DNA of 64,000 bases from Candidatus Thalassospirochaeta sargassi (GCA_028532855.1 JAQQAL010000011.1:434001-498000), one strand, 5' to 3'; numbered from the stretch's first letter, positions 1 to 9,800 are shown. Numbers and translations are program-made. The notes: a model not told the origin generated them from the letters alone.

Positions 1-942
1 AACAGGCGCGATATAACAGAAGCAGAATTTTATGAAGAGCTGCAGGCTGAGCTTGCCGACCGCGGAGAAACAATGCGTGAAGTTCCGGTATTGATTACTG
101 ATGACGGTGTTTATCAGGGTGAAGAAGCCGTAATCGAAGCATACACAGCCATTATTTCGGGAGGAAGTTCCGATGCTGCTAACAGCACTGAGGATGCCGG
201 TGGCTCCGAAGGCTCCGGTGGAGATTCCGGAGGGATAAATATCGCTATTCTTCCCGTTCTTGCCGCAGGGCTCCTTGACGGGGTTAATCCATGTGCCTTC
301 ACCACACTTATTTTTCTGTTAAGTGCCCTTTCTGTAGCAGGCAGAAGCAGGCGTGAAACCCTCATCATCGGGCTGTTTTTTACTGTATCTGTATTCGCAA
401 CCTATTTCCTGATAGGCCTCGGCTTCTTCAAGATTATCCGCATAGCTGACTCTTTCGAGCTTGTCAGCAGAATAATCCGCTGGGTCCTTTTCGGCGCGCT
501 CGCACTCTTTGCCGGATTGAGTTTCTACGACTATGCCAAAATACGGGCCGGTAATGCCACCGATATCATCCTTCAGCTGCCGGAAGGCGTAAAACGGAGA
601 ATGCATTCATCTATCAGATCCTACACGAAATCAGCCGCTCTTGCTGGCAGCTCAATTGTGATGGGTTTTCTTATATCAATATTCGAGCTTGGCTGCACCG
701 GGCAGATATATTTCCCGACTATCACCTATATTATCCAGACAGACAAGGCTGCATCAGGTTTTTTCTACCTTGCCCTGTATAACCTGGCCTTCATCCTCCC
801 GCTCGCGGGTGTATTTTTAGTGGTCTATTTCGGTATAACCTCAAAGCGCATAACAAAGAAATTCCAGTCCAACCTCGGCCTTATTAAGCTTCTGACCGGC
901 TTCCTTTTTATAGCATTCGCGGTATTGATGATAATTTTATAA
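1..942 (+). CDS. CcdA/DsbD-like membrane protein with N-terminal thioredoxin-fold segment (5' partial)
   Basis: The frame is open from base 1, so the true start lies outside the window. The first visible residues resemble the end of a glutaredoxin/thioredoxin-like domain (VPVLITDDG, then a G-x-E-A helix). A Gly/Ser-rich linker of about 25 residues follows, then roughly six hydrophobic segments. The membrane part has NPCA in the first helix and ELGCTGQ in a later one, the paired cysteines expected of the CcdA/DsbD transmembrane family that moves reducing power across the membrane. Inference: a thiol-disulfide transfer protein with a fused redox partner. It ends 13 bases before the next gene, so co-transcription is likely. 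Confidence 0.75.
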   Translation, partial: NRRDITEAEFYEELQAELADRGETMREVPVLITDDGVYQGEEAVIEAYTAIISGGSSDAANSTEDAGGSEGSGGDSGGINIAILPVLAAGLLDGVNPCAFTTLIFLLSALSVAGRSRRETLIIGLFFTVSVFATYFLIGLGFFKIIRIADSFELVSRIIRWVLFGALALFAGLSFYDYAKIRAGNATDIILQLPEGVKRRMHSSIRSYTKSAALAGSSIVMGFLISIFELGCTGQIYFPTITYIIQTDKAASGFFYLALYNLAFILPLAGVFLVVYFGITSKRITKKFQSNLGLIKLLTGFLFIAFAVLMIIL

Positions 943-955
943 GGATAAAACACAT

Positions 956-2149
956 ATGAAAGCAAAACTCCTGGGCCACAGTGCCAATGATCTGTTCTGG
1001 TTTATTCTCCCTCTCGTGCTGCCGTCGATGCTCTCCCGCTATGATCTGAATTATACCGAGGCCGGTGGAATTCTTACAATCTATCTGCTTTTTACAGCGG
1101 CGGGTTCATTTGCAGCGGGGAAGCTCTCTGACAGATTTTCAAGGAAACGGATTCTCAGTTACGGGCTCTTTGCAGCATCAGCGGGACTTATTTCAGCATC
1201 CTTTGCGCCTGGTCTACCAGTTTTTCTGATATTGATTTCTCTGACGGCAATAGGCGTCAGCACCTTTCATCCTGTTATGTATGCTGTAATAGATGAAAGC
1301 TACCCGGAGCGGAAAAGCAGGGTTATGGGGTTGTATGAATGCTTTGGAACGGCGGCGATACTGCTGATGTTCCTCATAAACGGGTATCTTCTCAAAAGGA
1401 TAGGGGTTAGGGGAGTGATGATTGTGACGGCAATTCCGGCAATTGTTATGGGATTAGTCTACGCTTTCAGCAGCAGTATACCCGATACCGCATCTATTGA
1501 GAGTGAACCTTCGGGGGGTGTTACAGATTCGGGCCCGGCGGATCCTGACCATAGAATAGAACGCGGTGATGCTCTCAGATTGGTTCTTTTTCTGATATCA
1601 AAAATTTTGCGGATTATCTCTGTTACCGCCCTGCTCAATTTTCTGCCGACAATCTTTGTGAGTTTTTTCGGCATGGAGACCGACAGGGCTGCCTATGCAA
1701 CTGCTTTCTATTTTGCCGGCGGCATCTCCGGTTCAATTATTGCCGGAAAGCTGTCCGAGCATTTTAATTCATTCGGAATCATTCTTGTCGGCACAGTTTT
1801 TATCGGTTTTACATTGCTTGTGCTGGCAGGCAATCTGCCTGTCTGGATATACCTGATTATTATCACCCTCTTCGGTGCATTTGCATCAGGCTGTCTTATC
1901 AACCAGAATCTTCTTATGTCGAGATTGAGCGGTTCTCTAGGCCGGGGCGAGGTGTTCGGGATCATGATGGGTTTTATGACTTTTACCTCCGCGGTAAGTC
2001 CGGCAGTATTTGGTTTTGTTCTAGATTTTACCGGCTACAGGGAGGCTCTATATATCTTTTCACTCCCGCTGCTGGCGAGTATTCTTATTCTATCCTGGCT
2101 GCTGAAAACGGACAGGGCTGTGAAATCCCCCGCCGGAGTAAGTCTTTAA
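956..2149 (+). CDS. MFS transporter
   Basis: A 397-residue protein with about twelve hydrophobic segments and a loop after TM2 reading GKLSDRFSRKR, the major facilitator signature. A charged, Pro/Gly-rich loop near residue 180-200 divides the two six-helix halves. The overall look, including GHSANDLFW at the start, resembles the fosmidomycin-resistance (Fsr)-like branch, but the substrate cannot be assigned. The ATG is preceded by an AAGGAT sequence and lies 13 bases after the CcdA-like gene. Confidence 0.85.
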   Translation: MKAKLLGHSANDLFWFILPLVLPSMLSRYDLNYTEAGGILTIYLLFTAAGSFAAGKLSDRFSRKRILSYGLFAASAGLISASFAPGLPVFLILISLTAIGVSTFHPVMYAVIDESYPERKSRVMGLYECFGTAAILLMFLINGYLLKRIGVRGVMIVTAIPAIVMGLVYAFSSSIPDTASIESEPSGGVTDSGPADPDHRIERGDALRLVLFLISKILRIISVTALLNFLPTIFVSFFGMETDRAAYATAFYFAGGISGSIIAGKLSEHFNSFGIILVGTVFIGFTLLVLAGNLPVWIYLIIITLFGAFASGCLINQNLLMSRLSGSLGRGEVFGIMMGFMTFTSAVSPAVFGFVLDFTGYREALYIFSLPLLASILILSWLLKTDRAVKSPAGVSL

Positions 2150-2192
2150 CAAACTGAGTAAATTGGTTATATTACAAGACTCAGGAGGAAGT

Positions 2193-3602
2193 ATGAAGCT
2201 TAGATTCCCAGCAGCGGTCCTGATTCTGTCTTTATTGATAATCTCCTTCTTTTTTACCGCCTGCACCACAACAGAAAAAAAATCTGCCGCCGAAAAAGGT
2301 ATGCGTGAACAGCTTGAAGAGCGACCGGAACGGATAGCACCGGAAGAAACATATAATAAAATAGAAAACCTGATTAATGAGGGTGATTCTGAGAAGGCTG
2401 TGCAGGAATTTGAGAAGGTCCGTGACGACAGCGCAGAGACAATAAGTGCCTATGCCGGGCTTTTGATGGCCTCCGGCGATTATGATAAAGCGGAAGCTGA
2501 GCTCTCAGCCCTTCTTGAGCGCGAGCCTATGAATGCTGACGCCTGGTTCAACCTTGCTTTGGTGAAGGGCCTCCAGGGAGAATCAGAAGAAGAGACTGCA
2601 CTGCTGGATAAAGCAATTGCTGCAGATGAAAGTCATTCGCAGGCTCTTTCGGTTCGAGGTTCAATATACCTGTCTGAATCGAAGATAAAGAATGCCACGG
2701 AGATGTTTGAGAGGGCTCTTGAATCCGATCCCGACAACATTATCGCCCTTACGGGGTTAGGAAGCGCGCTGATTCGCGATGATAAATATGAAGAAGCTGA
2801 GGGTTATCTTGACAGGGCTGTTGAGCTTGATCCTTCAAATCCTTTCACCTATCTTGACCGAAGCGGTGTCAGGGCTGCAATTGGTGACATGAAGGGAGCT
2901 GAGAGCGATCTGAGTTCGGCAATAGAACTTGAACCGGATTACTTCTGGCACTATCTTGATAGAGGCAGGCTAAGGGTTCGAGACCTTGGAGACCATGAGG
3001 GTGCGCTTGAGGATTTTAACAGGGCAATTGAAATAGATCCGGCAATCTTTTATCCCTATGTTTTCCGCGCAGGAATTTATGATGAGCTGGATGAGTACGA
3101 GTTGGCAGCAGCTGATTACATGAGGGTTATTGAGAGCAAGCCTGATTATTATTTTGCTTATTCGTCTCTCGGTATAATGCGGTTCATGATGGAAGACTGG
3201 GACGGCTGCAGGACTGCATTTGAAAAAGCTTTTGAGTATGAACCAGAAGAGTTTGCTTATCTGGCCATGGCTGCAGTTGCCGAAATGAAAAAAGGCGACA
3301 AGGTTGAAGCCCGGGAATATTATGCGAAAATCATGGATAAAATTCCCTCACAAAGTATATATTATCATATAATCAGGTCGTTCAAAGAACGTGGTTATGA
3401 TGCCTACGCTCTGCGTAAAATTCAGGATGAAGAAGACGATAACCTGCAGAAGCGGCTACTGTTTTATATTGCCGAAATTTATCATCAGGACGGAATGGAA
3501 ACTGCGGCATACAGCTATTTTACTACCGTGAAAGACGCAAAGAATCTCGGTTATTTTGAGAGCAGAATGGCTGAAAGTGAGTTGGAGAAATATTATGAGT
3601 GA
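2193..3602 (+). CDS. TPR-repeat lipoprotein
   Basis: The ATG at 2193 is chosen over an upstream in-frame TTG at 2163 because AGGAGG lies just before it and it gives a clean lipoprotein signal: MKLR, a hydrophobic stretch, then a FTAC lipobox with Cys24. The remaining 445 residues are tetratricopeptide repeats, about eight or nine, with the typical A-x-x-x-x-x-A-L-x-x-D-P spacing. Such proteins are usually scaffolds at the membrane; no partner can be named. The stop overlaps the start of the TraB-family gene by 8 bases, which suggests translational coupling. Confidence 0.85.
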   Translation: MKLRFPAAVLILSLLIISFFFTACTTTEKKSAAEKGMREQLEERPERIAPEETYNKIENLINEGDSEKAVQEFEKVRDDSAETISAYAGLLMASGDYDKAEAELSALLEREPMNADAWFNLALVKGLQGESEEETALLDKAIAADESHSQALSVRGSIYLSESKIKNATEMFERALESDPDNIIALTGLGSALIRDDKYEEAEGYLDRAVELDPSNPFTYLDRSGVRAAIGDMKGAESDLSSAIELEPDYFWHYLDRGRLRVRDLGDHEGALEDFNRAIEIDPAIFYPYVFRAGIYDELDEYELAAADYMRVIESKPDYYFAYSSLGIMRFMMEDWDGCRTAFEKAFEYEPEEFAYLAMAAVAEMKKGDKVEAREYYAKIMDKIPSQSIYYHIIRSFKERGYDAYALRKIQDEEDDNLQKRLLFYIAEIYHQDGMETAAYSYFTTVKDAKNLGYFESRMAESELEKYYE

Positions 3603-4788
3603 AGCTACAGAAAATGATACGATTAAAAGAGTCAGCCTCGGCAGCCGGGAGATTATTCTTTGCGGAACAGCGCATATCTCGAAAGAGAGTGTTGATCAGG
3701 TTGAACAGCTTATCCGGGATGAAAATCCGGGGCGCGTCTGTATAGAGATTGATGAAGGTCGTTTCCGTCAGATGCGCGAAGGGCAGAATTTCAGCAGGCT
3801 CAATATCGGTCAGGTACTCCGCAACGGGCAGGGGTTTCTGGTTCTTGCATCTCTTGTGCTATCGGCATATCAGAGACGGCTTGGAATGGATGTTGGAACA
3901 ACCCAGGGTCAGGAAATGATGATTGCGGCCAAGGTCTGTGATGAGCTTGAGATTCCCTATTCCTATTCCGACAGGGATATTACAACAACACTCAGGCGGG
4001 CATGGTCCAAGTCCAGCTTCTTTCAGAAGATGAAGATGCTTGGTGCGTTGATAGGTTCGGCATTTACAAATGAAAAACTTACCGAAGAAGAGCTTGAAAA
4101 CCTGAAGCAGAAATCGGCCCTTGAATCCATGATGGATGAACTTGCAGATTATCTGCCGGCTGTGAAGGAAGTCTTTATTGATGAACGAGATCAATATCTT
4201 GCTACAAAGATCTTTCTTGAAAAAGAAAAAAAGGTTGTAGCTGTAGTCGGTGCGGGACACATGAACGGAATAGTTCAGTGGCTTGAGGCCCTTGAAAAAA
4301 AGGAGCGTAAAGCTAATCTTGAAGAAGTGTCTGTAGTTCCTCCCTCAAATAAATGGGTCAGCAAACTGCCGTGGCTTATAACCATTGCTGTTGTTGCCCT
4401 TATTGCCTCCGGTTTCATCCGAAACGGTACGAAAGAAGGCTTTGAAATGCTTCTGGTGTGGATTCTGGCAAACGGAACTCTTTCAGCATTGGGAGCTGCT
4501 ATAGCCCTGGCGCATCCGCTGACCATTATTATCTCTTTCGCGGCAGCACCCTTCACCTCTATGAACCCGACTATCGGGGTCGGGATTGTTACCGGGCTAA
4601 TCCAGTCCTGGATTAGAAAACCCCGGGTACAGGACCTGGAGAACCTGAATGACGATATCACGAGCATAAAGGGCTTCTATAAAAACAGATTAACCAAGGT
4701 TCTGCTTGTATTCATTTTTTCAAGTATCGGCAGCAGCATCGGTACATTTGTTGCACTGCCTTATCTTACGGCACTTATAGTCGGTTAG
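3595..4788 (+). CDS. TraB/PrgY family membrane protein
   Basis: The 397-residue frame starts at an ATG embedded in the end of the TPR gene (ATGAGTGA overlap). The N-terminal half carries the TraB/GumN family signatures GTAHIS near residue 18 and VGAGHMNGI near residue 215. The C-terminal third has several membrane helices, as in the PrgY-type members known from pheromone shutdown in enterococci and the related archaeal and eukaryotic TraB proteins. The biochemical role of the family is poorly defined; metal-dependent hydrolase chemistry has been proposed for relatives. Coupling to a TPR lipoprotein suggests they act at the same envelope site (inference). Confidence 0.8.
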   Translation: MSEATENDTIKRVSLGSREIILCGTAHISKESVDQVEQLIRDENPGRVCIEIDEGRFRQMREGQNFSRLNIGQVLRNGQGFLVLASLVLSAYQRRLGMDVGTTQGQEMMIAAKVCDELEIPYSYSDRDITTTLRRAWSKSSFFQKMKMLGALIGSAFTNEKLTEEELENLKQKSALESMMDELADYLPAVKEVFIDERDQYLATKIFLEKEKKVVAVVGAGHMNGIVQWLEALEKKERKANLEEVSVVPPSNKWVSKLPWLITIAVVALIASGFIRNGTKEGFEMLLVWILANGTLSALGAAIALAHPLTIIISFAAAPFTSMNPTIGVGIVTGLIQSWIRKPRVQDLENLNDDITSIKGFYKNRLTKVLLVFIFSSIGSSIGTFVALPYLTALIVG

Positions 4789-4836
4789 GCGATACCCGGG
4801 TACGGATACATGTTTACAATCTGCCCCCGGACGGTT

Positions 4837-6165
4837 CTATTTTCCGAATATTTTTTGAATGCTTTCCTTAAGACCCGAGGTGTTTCCCGGGCTGACAAAA
4901 TTCTTAAACCCCATGTCGGCTGCTGTCTTTGATCGGCGGTCCAGATGTGCAACCGGCATAATCTCGCCTGCAAGGCTGATCTCTCCGGAGCAGGCGGTTC
5001 CCGGCGGTACCTGAATACCCGTCCTTGCTGAATAGAGGGCCAGAGCAAGAGGCAGATCCGTTCCTACCTCATCAATTTTTATGCCGCCTGCTACATTCAC
5101 ATATATGTCCTGATCACTGAAACGAAGCGACAGGTTCTTCTCAAGCACAGCGGCAACGCGTGAAACCCTGCGCCCGTCAATCTTTTCGCTGAAGACGCGT
5201 GATAGCCCGCCCTTTGCGGGAACTGTAAGCGCCTGAATCTCCATCATGAGCACCCTTGATCCCTCGTAAACGGCAGCCGTGCAGGTTCCTGCAGGCTGTT
5301 CACCCTTTCGTTTGACTAGAAACAGGCTAGCAGGTTCATCTACCTGCATCAGTCCCTTTTCAGACATTTTGAACAGCCCTATCTCGTCTATTGAGCCGAA
5401 ACGGTTTTTAACGGCGCGCAGAAGCCTGACGTCAGATGCCCCGTGTTCAAAATACAGGACGGTGTCCACCATATGCTCAAGAACCTTTGGGCCGGCGATA
5501 TTTCCCTCTTTTGTGACATGGGCTACAAGAAAAAGCGGGCAGTTATACAGTTTCGCCCGGGTAATAAGTTCGTCGGAGCAGAATTTAATCTGGTTCACCG
5601 TGCCCGCGACCATCCCGAGTTCGGAATTATACAGGGTTTGCACCGAATCAGTGACGATCATAACCGGCTTCAGACGGTCAATCTGCTTCAGGATTGAGCC
5701 TATCTCCGTTTCGCAGAGAACCTCTATATCGCGGGTTATTCCCAGGCGGTCGGCGCGCATCTTAAGCTGGGAGGCAGATTCCTCGCCGGAGATGTACAGC
5801 ACCGGGCCTTCCGCAATAAGCGAGCTGGAAAGCTGAAGCATCAGGGTTGATTTGCCTATGCCCGGTTCGCCGCCTACAAGGACTGATGCCCCCCGCATAA
5901 CACCTCCGCCCAGGACGCGGTCGGCTTCCGACTGTCCTGAAGCGTAGCGGGTCCCCGCAGTTGTATTTATTCTGCTGAGTTTCTGGGGTCTGGCAGAATC
6001 TTTTTTTTCGGTTCTGCTTCCGGTCGCTGATTTGGACGAGACCGGTTTTACCGGTTTTATTTCAATAAAGCTGTTCCATGAGCCGCAGGCGGGACATTTG
6101 CCGAGCCATTTGGGCTCAATATTGCCGCATGAACTGCATTCAAATCGGATTTTTTCTTTTGCCAT
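4837..6165 (-). CDS. radA: DNA repair protein RadA
   Basis: A 442-residue protein counted from the MAKEKIRFEC start. An earlier in-frame ATG at 6186 would add seven residues, and neither start has a strong ribosome site. Zinc-finger cysteines are at 10, 13, 24 and 27. The Walker A motif GGEPGIGKST is at about 98-106, the RadA-specific KNRFG motif is present, and the C-terminal part is Lon-protease-like. RadA (Sms) is a hexameric RecA-like helicase that helps branch migration in recombination and repair. Length and motifs are complete. It is divergent from the protease gene to its right. Confidence 0.97.
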   Translation of the reverse strand: MAKEKIRFECSSCGNIEPKWLGKCPACGSWNSFIEIKPVKPVSSKSATGSRTEKKDSARPQKLSRINTTAGTRYASGQSEADRVLGGGVMRGASVLVGGEPGIGKSTLMLQLSSSLIAEGPVLYISGEESASQLKMRADRLGITRDIEVLCETEIGSILKQIDRLKPVMIVTDSVQTLYNSELGMVAGTVNQIKFCSDELITRAKLYNCPLFLVAHVTKEGNIAGPKVLEHMVDTVLYFEHGASDVRLLRAVKNRFGSIDEIGLFKMSEKGLMQVDEPASLFLVKRKGEQPAGTCTAAVYEGSRVLMMEIQALTVPAKGGLSRVFSEKIDGRRVSRVAAVLEKNLSLRFSDQDIYVNVAGGIKIDEVGTDLPLALALYSARTGIQVPPGTACSGEISLAGEIMPVAHLDRRSKTAADMGFKNFVSPGNTSGLKESIQKIFGK

Positions 6166-6275
6166 GAAGTGATTCTGCATTATCATGGAGTTTTCGGCAA
6201 GATTATTTTTAAAAAACCTGCTTTGGTTGTAAACATAGTAGCGCAGCGGAAAACACCCTGTTGTAAGGAGCTTTG

Positions 6276-6322
6276 ATAGACTGTGTGTCTCGACGGCAGG
6301 CCAGATTGGTGATACAGTCTAT
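6276..6322. repeat. 9-bp inverted repeat in the radA/protease intergenic region
   Basis: ATAGACTGT at 6276-6284 and its exact complement ACAGTCTAT at 6314-6322 are separated by 29 bases in the intergenic region between divergent genes. The spacing suits either a long-loop RNA structure in the protease leader or a pair of regulator half-sites. No T-tract follows, so it is not a simple terminator. Confidence 0.4.
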
Positions 6323-6380
6323 AGTATGAGCCGGAATAATACTGACGGAGGGTTTTCAGAACCTTCGGGGATGGAAATTA

Positions 6381-8144
6381 TTGAAATTAAATAGAATTAT
6401 ACAAGCTATCGGTAATAGAAAAGCACTTCTGCCGGTTATTATTGTAGTTGTGCTTATTTCTCTGACAACGGTAGGATGCAGGCTGTTTTATCCGTATTAC
6501 ACCCTGACCCTTGTTGTTGAGGATAATGCCGGCGGAACAGTAACTGCAGATCCTGATCGTAACGATTATCGCGAGGACAGCATGGTTGAATTGACTGCTG
6601 TGCCTGATAAAGGCTGGGAGTTGAAATCCTGGAGCGGTGTAGCCGACTCAGATGGCAACACAGCCTCTGTTTTGATGAACGCGAATCGTACGGTTACCGC
6701 CGACTTTGGACTGGATCTTATAGATGATAACCCGTCGGATAATTATCAGAATGCACCTGCGGTAAGTTTCGCTCCAGCTTCAGGTGAAGCCTGGACATTT
6801 ATGATATACCTCGACGGCGACAACAACCTTGATTCATACTCGGTTACAGATTTCAATGAAATGAAAGCAGGCGTTTTAGTTTCTGAAAATACGAACATGA
6901 ATATTATTGTCCTCTATGACCGCTGGGCGTCAGGAAGCGGCTGGAGTGTTTCGGAGGATAGTGAAGGTGGACTTGACAGCGGGGCAAGGCTCTATAAAGT
7001 CAATTCAACTGAAACGATACGCTTGTATCCAGAATACGATACTATTGTCCTGCCATCCGGCACTGAGACAGAATTGAACATGGGCGACCCTGAGGTTTTA
7101 TCCGATTTTATCAGCTATTGCGCAACTGAACATGAGGCCGATCACTACGCACTCATTTTATGGAACCATGGCGCAGGCGCTCGGAGCATCCTGTCTGAAG
7201 AGCCAGTTTCACGGCAGATTTGCTCTGATGATGACACAGGCTCCGGCAGCGGAACGGATATCCTTTATATGAATGAGGTTCAGCAGGCCATTGCAGATGC
7301 TGTTGCAGGCGTGCCAATTTCGGGCGGTCTTGATCTGGTAGGCGTCGATGCCTGCCTTATGGGCACTGTCGAGGTTGCCTATGAGCTGCGAAATCTGACG
7401 TATGTGTATGCCGCGTCTATGAACAGTGAAGGAGCCGCCGGCTGGGACTACGAAGATCTATTCGGTAGAATGAAGGATGACCAGACTGGGACAAGTGCTG
7501 AGGAGCTTGGAAAGCTTATTGTAAGCTCGTTTAAAGATACAGCGGATACATCTATAACTCCTACAATGTCGGCCGTGAGTACAGAACATATGGAATATCT
7601 CAAAGATTCAATCGATTCTCTTGCGGTAGCATTTTACTCAGCTGACTCACAGGCTGTTGTCGAGGACATCCGCGACGAGGCCGTAGACTTCTTTGATGAT
7701 GATTGGGCCTCCGATGCAATATCGAACCCATACCATGATCTGAATGATATCTGCTGGTATGTAATAAACAATGAAGAATATCTTACTGCAGGTACTACTG
7801 CGGCGGCGGAGGATGTGTTGTATGAATTAGGCCGCAGCGTAATATGCGCCTATGCCGGCAGCGGGCTTGGAAATTACTACGGCTTAGGCACCGATGTAGA
7901 ACGCGGTCTTTCTATATTCTTCTCGAAGGGGGATGAGGAGTATGATAATTACCCGCATTACGCCTATCAGTACTGGTACACAGATATAGCCCTTGCTGAT
8001 CTCTATACCACCTACGATGAAGATGACGGCAACCTCGATTTCTGCACCTCCGACACGGACGGCACGGTTGAAACCTGGCGCGAGATGCATGAAGTCTGGT
8101 ATGATGACTATTCTTCAGACGGTTATACCCCCGGGAGCTGGTAA
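6381..8144 (+). CDS. Clostripain-family (C11) cysteine protease lipoprotein
   Basis: Starts at TTG 6381; the nearby ATG at 6371 runs into a stop after seven codons. The signal sequence ends in a VGC lipobox (Cys33). Residues about 40-112 form an InlB-type divergent B-repeat (the GGTVTADP and WSGVADSDG region), an extracellular beta-grasp module. The peptidase C11 domain begins at WTFMIYLDGDNNLDSYS. His263 in LWNHGAG and Cys325 in VDACLMG match the clostripain catalytic dyad. Known members cut after Arg or Lys and often self-process. Inference: a surface-anchored or periplasmic protease. The GNAT gene follows after two bases. Confidence 0.88.
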   Translation: MKLNRIIQAIGNRKALLPVIIVVVLISLTTVGCRLFYPYYTLTLVVEDNAGGTVTADPDRNDYREDSMVELTAVPDKGWELKSWSGVADSDGNTASVLMNANRTVTADFGLDLIDDNPSDNYQNAPAVSFAPASGEAWTFMIYLDGDNNLDSYSVTDFNEMKAGVLVSENTNMNIIVLYDRWASGSGWSVSEDSEGGLDSGARLYKVNSTETIRLYPEYDTIVLPSGTETELNMGDPEVLSDFISYCATEHEADHYALILWNHGAGARSILSEEPVSRQICSDDDTGSGSGTDILYMNEVQQAIADAVAGVPISGGLDLVGVDACLMGTVEVAYELRNLTYVYAASMNSEGAAGWDYEDLFGRMKDDQTGTSAEELGKLIVSSFKDTADTSITPTMSAVSTEHMEYLKDSIDSLAVAFYSADSQAVVEDIRDEAVDFFDDDWASDAISNPYHDLNDICWYVINNEEYLTAGTTAAAEDVLYELGRSVICAYAGSGLGNYYGLGTDVERGLSIFFSKGDEEYDNYPHYAYQYWYTDIALADLYTTYDEDDGNLDFCTSDTDGTVETWREMHEVWYDDYSSDGYTPGSW

Positions 8145-8146
8145 AA

Positions 8147-8623
8147 TTGGAGCTTCATATATCGGAACTCAGTCATTCAGAAATTGGTGACTATTGCGCC
8201 CTTGTACGCGAGGTCTTCGACGAGTTTGTCGCGCCTGATTATCCTGAGGATGGCAACAGAACATTCTATGAGTTTATGTCTAAAGAGAAAGTGCATGAGC
8301 GAATGCATACAGGCGCATTAACGATTGCGGCAAAGAGCGGAGGCGGTCTTGTCGGGGCCTGTGCGTTTCGTGATCTGAGTCATCTGTCGACCTTTTTTGT
8401 AAAGAAGGAGTTTCAGGGCCGCGGAGTCGGGCGCATGATGTTGGCCTACGGTTTGCGAAAGATCCGGGCGGAGTACCCGGATGTTGAAACTGTTACCGTT
8501 AATTCTTCACCCTTTGCAGTTGCGGTGTATAAGCGCCTTGGCTTCAGGGCTTCGGCCGACAGGCAGCAGAAGGACGGCATAATCTTTTATCCGATGGAAT
8601 ACCCGGTAAGATTTTATGCCTGA
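8147..8623 (+). CDS. GNAT family N-acetyltransferase
   Basis: A 158-residue protein starting at TTG 8147, two bases after the protease stop, with GGGAG in the end of the upstream gene as a plausible ribosome site. It carries the acetyl-CoA-binding motif QGRGVG in motif A near residue 90 and the terminal beta-bulge/helix segment VNSSPFAVAVYKRLGF typical of GNAT enzymes. The acceptor substrate cannot be predicted. Tight spacing suggests an operon with the C11 protease, although a functional link is not obvious. Confidence 0.85.
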   Translation: MELHISELSHSEIGDYCALVREVFDEFVAPDYPEDGNRTFYEFMSKEKVHERMHTGALTIAAKSGGGLVGACAFRDLSHLSTFFVKKEFQGRGVGRMMLAYGLRKIRAEYPDVETVTVNSSPFAVAVYKRLGFRASADRQQKDGIIFYPMEYPVRFYA

Positions 8624-8662
8624 TAAGGTCCAAACTGCAGAGTACATTTTTACTCAGGGCGT

Positions 8663-8701
8663 AAAAAAACCGCAGCGGCTGATTTAAACAACCCCTGCGG
8701 T
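8663..8701 (-). terminator. Rho-independent terminator of the immunophilin gene
   Basis: Reading the minus strand, ACCGCAG and CTGCGGT (8695-8701 and 8669-8675) form a seven-base-pair stem, followed by a run of seven T (complement of 8663-8669). It lies 26 bases past the stop of the dual-domain peptidyl-prolyl isomerase gene. Confidence 0.8.
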
Positions 8702-8726
8702 CTGATAGTTTTAGTATCTGATAGTC

Positions 8727-9800
8727 TTAGAAATCGAGCAGTTCAACCTCAAATACAAGGTATGCGTTTGAAGGAATAACTCCCGGATAACCACGTTCTC
8801 CGTAACCGAGTTCCGGCGGGATAATCAGTGTCCGTTTTTCACCCTTGGTCATATCCATCAAGGCTTCATTCCATCCCGGAATAACCTGGCCGATTTTGAA
8901 TGAAGCCGGCTCTCCGCGGTCTACAGAGCTGTCAAATTTGGTGCCGTCAAGCAGGGTTCCGGTGTAGTGTGTTGTGACAGTCGTTCCCATTTCAGGACTC
9001 TTGCCGCCGTCGCCTTCCTGCTCAACTATGTACATAAGACCTGATTCAGTCTTTGTTGCGCCTGCCCAGTTTGCTGCTATGAAATCAAGCTCAGCCTTTC
9101 TTGATTCCTCAAGTTTGGCCTTTGCCCTGTCTGCGGATTCTTTAACAAGCTTGTCGAATGTTTCCTGATCAGCCTTGAAGGCTTCAGCATCGGAACCCTT
9201 TCTTATGATGGTAACCGTTTCGATTTTGTCGCCCTGTTTGATGGCGTTTACAACATCCTGTCCCTCAACCACATGCCCGAAAACAGTGTGTTTGTCGTCA
9301 AGCCAGTCGGTAGCAACATGGGTGATGAAGAACTGGCTGCCGTTTGTTCCGGGACCGCTGTTGGCCATGGAAAGGGTTCCGGGCCCGCTGTGACGAAGGC
9401 TCGGATCAAACTCATCGGGAAATTTGTAACCGGGGTCTCCGGTTCCTGTTCCTAAGGGACAACCGCCCTGAATCATAAAATCGTCTATAACACGGTGAAA
9501 TGTAAGACCGTCATAATAAGGGCCTTCACCCTTAGTGTTCTTTATTTTCCCTTCAGCAAGACCGACAAAGTTTGCAACTGTCATCGGTGTTTTTTTGTAT
9601 TCAAGTTCAAGTATTATTGTTCCCTTGCTTGTTTTCATTTCGGCATAAAGGCCGTCTTTTAGCGCCATCTGCGCCTCCTTATTGGTTTCTTCTGTCGGTT
9701 CGGCGGAAGGAGCTTCAGCCTTTTTATCTGTGTTTGCACAGGAAAAAATGAAAAATGAAAGCGCGGCAATTAATACAGCTGCAATGTTTCTCTTAAGCAT
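8727..9800 (-). CDS. Dual-family immunophilin lipoprotein (cyclophilin-FKBP fusion)
   Basis: The 357-residue protein has a lipoprotein signal ending FIFSC (Cys21). Residues about 48-205 form a cyclophilin-type peptidyl-prolyl isomerase ([33 protein letters not shown]). A charged linker follows, then residues about 260-357 form an FKBP-type isomerase ([42 protein letters not shown]). Fused cyclophilin-FKBP proteins are known as dual-family immunophilins, reported for a few bacteria including treponemes. Predicted role: folding of envelope proteins. A GAGGGG ribosome site lies in the end of the dehydrogenase gene, which stops one base before this ATG. Confidence 0.93.
   Translation of the reverse strand: MLKRNIAAVLIAALSFFIFSCANTDKKAEAPSAEPTEETNKEAQMALKDGLYAEMKTSKGTIILELEYKKTPMTVANFVGLAEGKIKNTKGEGPYYDGLTFHRVIDDFMIQGGCPLGTGTGDPGYKFPDEFDPSLRHSGPGTLSMANSGPGTNGSQFFITHVATDWLDDKHTVFGHVVEGQDVVNAIKQGDKIETVTIIRKGSDAEAFKADQETFDKLVKESADRAKAKLEESRKAELDFIAANWAGATKTESGLMYIVEQEGDGGKSPEMGTTVTTHYTGTLLDGTKFDSSVDRGEPASFKIGQVIPGWNEALMDMTKGEKRTLIIPPELGYGERGYPGVIPSNAYLVFEVELLDF

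Noticed and set aside
5279-5836. 185-codon open frame on the plus strand
   Set aside because: It lies antisense to the conserved core of radA and its translation resembles no family.
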